Of a stretch of DNA of 64,000 bases, positions 58,648 to 64,000 are shown in pieces; within the stretch, counting starts at the first letter, position 1; the number at the start of each line of letters is the position of its first letter. A program made the position numbers and the translations under genes. The stretch covers positions 25,350,638 to 25,414,637 of the forward strand of contig CM068380.1 of NCBI GenBank assembly GCA_034770075.1, read 5' to 3'. A model generated the notes under the pieces. That model searched no databases and was not told the origin of the DNA. It saw nothing but the letters and a program-made list of their open reading frames with translations. Source of the DNA: Aralia elata. Its lineage: Eukaryota > Streptophyta > Magnoliopsida > Apiales > Araliaceae.

Positions 58648-58740
58648 GTGTGTATATATATTCACTTAATTAAGTGGTGCCACACATGTGCTATTATGCT
58701 AATTACCAAGTTAACCCTGACTCTCCTGAGTTCCAAATTT
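58648..58740. repeat. Copy of the DCL2-upstream segment
   Basis: TATTCACTTAA...AAGTGGTGCCACAC, GTGCTATTATGCT, ACCAAGTTAACCCTGACTC and GAGTTCCAAAT match 52294-52386 with few changes, in the same orientation. Confidence 0.75.
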
Positions 58741-58979
58741 AAATGTATATTTGGCCTTTTTAAAGTCAAATAATTTTAGTACTCTGTATTGATAATACAA
58801 AATCAATAATTATGCTGTTAAAATAATAAATATCGTTAAAAGTTCAAAGTATTGTTAAAATATTATAAAAATATTATTAAATACATATTTACTATAACGA
58901 CATAAATATTATTCTGTCATTATTAACAGCCTTATTTTGTGTGTGAATATTTTAACAATCATATTTATTTATTTTAGAA

Positions 58980-60191
58980 TCTATCTACTAAAGAATATAA
59001 AACCTCACTAAATTTTGGTACCTACGTGTTTTGGTACCATTCTCATCCCAAATGAGAATTTAATGCTATTAAATTAATTTTTTTTATCTTAATTTACGTT
59101 ATCTCAATTTGTCATTTATTGTTATTAAATTATTCTGATTTAGCATTTATTTTAGTAATAATGTCTTATGATCTTAAAAAAAATTAATAAGTTTAATCGT
59201 AACTCTCAACTTATATATATATATATATATATATATGTGCATAATTGTAATTGTTTTATTGTTTTTCTAATAAAACAAGTTAAGTTGTTACTCTCATATT
59301 GATTTTGATAAAACCTAATATTTTACGAAATTTTTACTATGTTTGTGTTCATTTAGTTATAATTTTCGACGATGTTAATATGGTTCTTTATGTTGTAAAT
59401 TTATTACTCGACTTAATATCACAAAAAGAAACAGAACATATAAGGTATAATATTTTTAGTATTTTCTATTGTATCATAGTTATTACTTGTATCATTGTTA
59501 AAATGATTTATATAAAAAAAATCTCAAACTACTTTAGAAAAACTTGATGTCATTTAGAATTTAACAAAAAATACTAATTAGTATCATACTCAATAAAATT
59601 TTATAATATTCCTCACAACTTTAATTGACACATCGAATATTTATAAATATTAACTGATGCGCCAATCAACAACTTCAAATTAGAGTTACGGTCAACTCAC
59701 GAATTTATTAGGATTTCAATCAGTCCACGAATTTTGGCTTTGACCGCCACATAATCACCTCAATCTTGCCCAAAAACCTACAAAAGGTCCACAAGAGTTT
59801 GAGGGCTTCAGAAGGACTCGCTAAGGTTTAAGTTAGAACATTGATATAAGGAGAAAGAATTATTCTGGAAATCAAAATTGTGTACTTTGAATGTACTGAA
59901 ACTTCCCTTATTTATAGAATGAGAGTCATCTCTTTCAAGAGTTAAGAATTAGAATTCTATTTAGATTTAGAAACCTACCAAATGTAATTCCTTAGTTGAT
60001 CAAGCTTTATAAGAATTTTATCTTTTATTAGATTTAATATGCTTCTAGAATACTCAATGAAAAAAAATACCATTTATTAATAAAATTTTAGAAATAACAT
60101 GTGGTACCTTACTATTAATGAGTTATTTTATCCATATTATTAACTATATTAATTAAGACAAATCCGTGCATTAGACGGGTTAGAAAGTTAG
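58980..60191 (+). mobile_element. Candidate non-autonomous Helitron
   Basis: The left end TCTATCTACTAAAGAATATAAAAC resembles plant Helitron 5' ends and follows an A. Near the right end a short hairpin CCGT-GCATTAG-ACGG (60164-60178) precedes GTTAG and a T, close to the CTRR-T rule but with T in place of C. No 5-9-bp target duplication is expected for this class, and I see none. No Rep/helicase code. Confidence 0.4.
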
Positions 60192-60485
60192 TATGTATTA
60201 ATTATAGCAAAAGCTAGCAATGTCTTTCATTGCATATATGAATCGTATTATAATGCTTCACTGTGCATCTTTAACTTTAAAATGAACATAATGTTATAAA
60301 AAAATTAATAATAAATGCAACACATTTAAAACCTGTATTGAAAAACTGATGTTTTTGTAATTAATTATTTTTGATGTTTTCAGTTTTTAACATTTATTTT
60401 CTATTAACGCGAAGAGCAACTTTCAAAAATATTATATACAAAAAATAAAATAAATTACTCCTATATAATAATGACTTATAAACTA

Positions 60486-60743
60486 CTCCATCCGTCCCAA
60501 ATTAATTGCTCAGTTTTGACTTTTTAAAGTCAAATTGACCATTTTTAAAATTAATCTTTTTACTATTTTTGCTAAAATATAGGTAAAGAGATTATAACCA
60601 AAAGAAAGTATATATAATTTATTACTAAACCCAATTTTTATAATTTTAGAAATATATTTATATATGCTTAATTATTAATTCTAAAAATAGTCAATTTGAC
60701 TTAAAAAAATCAAAATTGAACAATTAATTTGGGACGGAGGAAG
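60486..60743. mobile_element. Stowaway-type MITE
   Basis: 258 bp, with ends CTCCATCCGTCCCAAATTAATT and, inverted, CTTCCTCCGTCCCAAATTAATT, and TA on both sides (60484-60485 and 60744-60745). Confidence 0.88.
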
Positions 60744-60873
60744 TAGTATTTTACACCATTTAATAGTAAACATGCCATGCCATGTAGATAATTAAGAGAA
60801 AATTAGGGGTTCAAATTTAGTATGATTAATTAAGCAGTTTAACCATGTTAAATAATAATCACACAAATTATTA

Positions 60874-61123
60874 TTCCTGTCGTTCCAAATTATAATATCA
60901 ATATTAATTTTTTAAAAGTCAATTTGAAACTCAAAATTAACATGGATTCATTTAATTTGTGTCAATATAATTATGAATATCATAAGCAGCCTAAAAAGTA
61001 CTATTAGTTGTAAAATTAATTATTTTCAAAACTTAAAGGAAGCATGTCAATTTTAAATTTAAAAATATTTCAAATTAATTTTTAGAAAGTTAATATTAGT
61101 CTTATAATTTAAAACAGAGGAAA
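60874..61123. mobile_element. Degenerate Stowaway-like MITE
   Basis: Ends TTCCTGTCGTTCCAAATTATAA and, inverted, TTTCCTCTGTTTTAAATTATAA, with TA on both sides. More decayed than its neighbour at 60486. Confidence 0.5.
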
Positions 61124-61718
61124 TAACATTATTCAAAAGTAATTCAAATAACTTGATTTTGTCCTAAATTTACCTCCATAGTATGTTGTTATTAGATAAC
61201 ATATTTTTATCAAATAATTTAATCGATATTAAAGCTGTAAATTGTTATAAACAATAAAAAAAAATTACAATACAAAGAATTGAAATAATAATCATTTCAA
61301 ACATAATAACAAATAATCAGAAAAATAAACAAGCATAGCAACAACTAATGATCATTAGATATACTTCTGAAAAATAGTTATAATCTCAAAGTAATAACAA
61401 AATATACAGATCTATGCAGTTCTTCAATAGGAGCAAAAGAAGAACCAACAGTCATGATAACAGTGCACCCAGATCTAAACAATCTATATTTAACAATTCA
61501 CGCATCAAGAAAATTCTCACGAACGAAAAAAAAATAAATTTTTGATCGAAGAAATCAAACTCTTAAAATATGATAATAAAATTCTCTCACAAAAAATCAG
61601 TTATATCATAAAAAAACAAATATTACAAGAGGAAAAAATAAATTTTACAAAAAAAAATTATTAGAGTATAAAAAGAGATATCAAAAGATGTGTTTCTCTA
61701 AAATAAGGAAAGTTTTCT
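61124..61718. other. AT-rich intergenic stretch
   Basis: Nothing recognisable: no open frame, no repeat with clear ends. Confidence 0.5.
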
Positions 61719-61727
61719 TTAAATTTA

Positions 61728-62665
61728 GGGTTAATGGCAAAATTGTCCCCCCAAGTTTGGACGAAAATTAATTTGATACTCAAAGTTTGGGAATCTTCAA
61801 TCAATACCTCAAAATATTTTAAAACAACAAAAGTGTTCCCTTTTGTCGGAATACGGTTTGGACGACGAATTTTTCGCCGGAATACACCACATGTCAATTT
61901 TTTTATGTATTATACATTTAAGATATATGCATACATGTACTATGGTTTTATACAAGTATTATACCCTCTAAAAATTATAAAAAAATCAATATTAAAATCA
62001 TAAAGTCTCTTTAAATAAAAAATAAAAATAAAAATAAATAAAATAAATAAAATATTGAAATTAAAAACAAAATCATAACTTATAAAAAAATAATTACAAA
62101 ATAATAATAAAATCAAAAAATCAAATAGATTCTTTCTCTTTTTTGTAATCTTTTTTATCAAATTTCTCTCTCTTCTTCTCTTTCTCCCTCCTCTCCTCTG
62201 CAAGTATTAGGGCTGAGCAAGTAACCAAATCGCCTCCGAAACCGCACCAAAAACTGCACAAACCGCACCAATTAAAACCGCACCAACGGTTCCGACGTAT
62301 GTTGCGGTTTTAGGTGGGATAAAAACCAAATTTACGGTTCGGTTTTGGTTACTGGTTAAAACCGCACGCATAAAATCGAAACCGCATCATGTGTGTGTAT
62401 GTATGTATGCAGGGGCAGATGGAATATAAGGGCAGCATATGCTCACTTTTTTTTATAGGTAAACTCAATGGGGTATAATTTATAAGTTAGTAAACTCAAT
62501 GTGGTAGATTAATAAAAGAGTTGAACTTGGTGAGGCAAAAGAAAAACATTCATTCTAATCTAAATATCCAATTCTCTAAACCAAAGTAAAGGTTACTGCA
62601 ATGCATAGTGATAGTGTCAAACATCAAATCATGCCAAGAAGAAGAAATATCTTCTCTGTCTAACT

Positions 62666-62709
<44 letters not shown>

Positions 62710-63886
62710 GCATATTGTTATGTATTACACTTTATATCATTGTATGTAATGTAATGAATGCAGAATGCCTAATTGATATTCTTTTTTGAATTAAAAAGTT
62801 CTAATTGTGATATGTGTTATTAAATTTATTGTTCTTTTCCCTGTCATTGTAATTTTATTGGTTGGTGATGGTAAAGTTTCACGTAAAACTATTTTGTAAC
62901 TAAGTTAATAGTCTATTCTTTATTAATTTCCAATTAAGTTAATAGATATGTTCATGAATTATAAATAATATAATGACAAATTGACAATTAATACAAATTC
63001 ATGTGTAATTGCAAGAAGATATCTTCATAGGTTATAATTTAAATTGTATAAAAATTTGTTGCCTCAATTGGTTTTGTAACCGAAATCGCACCAAATAAAA
63101 CCGCACCGCACATTTCAAAACCGCACCAAACCGCACCATGCGATTTCATGTGCGGTTTCGGGTTTGTGAAACCGCACCTAAGCGGTTTCGGGTTTGTGAA
63201 ACCGCACCTAAGCGGTTTCGGGTGTGGTTTGAGCTTCAAACCGCACCAAACCACACCATGCTCACCCCTAGCAAGTATGCTATTTCTTCTTTTCTCCCTC
63301 TTCTCTCTCTTTCTCTCTCCTCCTTTCTGTCTCCTTTTCCTTCTTTCTCTCTCCTCTCTCAGGGCTTTCTCTCTTTATCTCTCTTCTTTCGGCGCTCCTT
63401 CTCTTTTCTCCCTTCTTTCATCTCTTTTTTTCTCCCTCTTCCCCTATTTTGATTAGAAAAAGATAAGAAAAAAGAGAAAAAATCTATTTAATTTTTTTGA
63501 TTTTGTTGTTATTTTGTAATTGTATTTTTTATAAGTTATGATTTTGTTTTTAATTTTGATGTTTTATTTATTTTATTTGTTTTTATTTTAGTTTTTTCTT
63601 TAAATAGATTTTATGATTTTAATATTGATTTTTTAATTATTTTTTGGAGTGTATATATTTGTATAAAATCATAATACATGTATGTATACATCTAAAACGT
63701 ATAATACATAAAAAATTGACATGTGGCGTATTCTGGCAAAAAATTCGTCGGTCCAAACCGTATTCCTGCAAAATGGAACACTTTTGTTGTTTTAAAATAC
63801 TTTGAGATATTGATTGGAAATTCTCAAATTTTGAGTATCAAATTAATTTTTGTTTAAATTTGAGGGGATAATTTTGTTATTAGCCC
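61728..63886. mobile_element. MULE with about 500-bp inverted arms, split by a hAT element
   Basis: It starts GGGTTAATGGCAAAATTGTC and its inverted right end starts GGGCTAATAACAAAATTATC. A perfect 9-bp duplication TTAAATTTA (61719-61727 and 63887-63895) is typical of Mutator-like elements. The arms (about 61728-62200 and 63400-63886) are similar over nearly their full length, including CAACAAAAGTGTTCC, CATGTCAATTTTTTATGTATTATAC and AAACAAAATCATAACTTATAAAAAA. A CT-rich centre carries the hAT insertion. No transposase. Confidence 0.85.
62208..63270. mobile_element. Non-autonomous hAT element nested in the MULE
   Basis: 1,063 bp, with a perfect 8-bp duplication GCAAGTAT (62200-62207 and 63271-63278). 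Ends TAGGGCTGAGCA and, inverted, TAGGGGTGAGCA. Clusters of AACCGCACC / GGTGCGGTTT motifs lie at both ends (62233-62390 and 63090-63250). A TA microsatellite (62671-62707) lies inside. No transposase frame. Confidence 0.88.
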
Positions 63887-64000
63887 TTAAATTTAAGATG
63901 GAGGTTAGAATTTTTATCAAGAGAGAAGAAAAGAAGAAAAGAAGAAAAAAAGAAAAAAGAAGAAGAATGCAAAATCAGTAGTAAACAGTTGACGCATGCA

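Noticed and set aside
63138..63456. Two overlapping open frames with Phe/Ser/Leu-rich C-termini
   Set aside because: They are made of the hAT subterminal CGGTTT repeats plus the CT-rich centre of the MULE. No coding signal.
1..64000. tRNA, rRNA or CRISPR arrays
   Set aside because: None seen. The only tRNA-like stretches are the retrotransposon primer sites at 15130-15147 and 31828-31839.

Overview
This is a repeat-rich piece of a flowering-plant nuclear genome, most likely a eudicot. The evidence is one large spliced gene, AT-rich intergenic DNA, and plant-type LTR retrotransposons, hAT, MULE, Stowaway and PIF/Harbinger elements. I cannot name the species. Gene calls were read by eye from translated frames and splice signals; no database search was possible.

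Only one host gene is visible: a complete Dicer-like 2 (DCL2) gene on the minus strand. Its ATG is at 51991-51989 and its stop at 36151-36149. I could place 22 coding exons whose lengths sum to 4,272 nt (1,423 codons plus stop), with GT/AG borders and matching phase at every junction. The order of parts is DExD/H helicase, helicase C, DUF283, PAZ, RNase IIIa, RNase IIIb and one dsRNA-binding domain. All motifs expected to be catalytic are present. The 5' UTR has its own intron, with a TATA-like box just upstream.

Left part (1-17.6 kb): a degraded minus-strand LINE was invaded twice. An LTR ending at 3771 entered its reverse-transcriptase region, and that LTR was itself hit by a 2.56-kb solo LTR (57-2616, TSD CAGAG). 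A young 11.7-kb Ty3/gypsy Athila-type element (4758-16491, TSD CCCAC) entered the LINE endonuclease region. Its gag-pol is one uninterrupted frame apart from six in-frame stops, and it carries an intact accessory ORF downstream of pol.

Middle part (17.97-35.18 kb): a roughly 3-kb non-autonomous hAT element was split by a 14.1-kb Ty1/copia SIRE/Maximus-like element (19165-33313, TSD AACTA). That element's gag was split in turn by a 1.56-kb solo LTR (28695-30256, TSD AGTGC).

Right part (52.3-64 kb): no gene is supported. It holds MITEs, nested MITEs, minisatellites, diverged local segmental duplications, a candidate Helitron, and a MULE with long (about 500-bp) inverted arms that was split by a 1.06-kb hAT element.

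A theme worth following is that a dicer gene lies amid several DNAs able to fold into long or short hairpins. Two unrelated LTR retrotransposons in the window also share the same accessory-domain motif at the same place, between pol and the 3' LTR.
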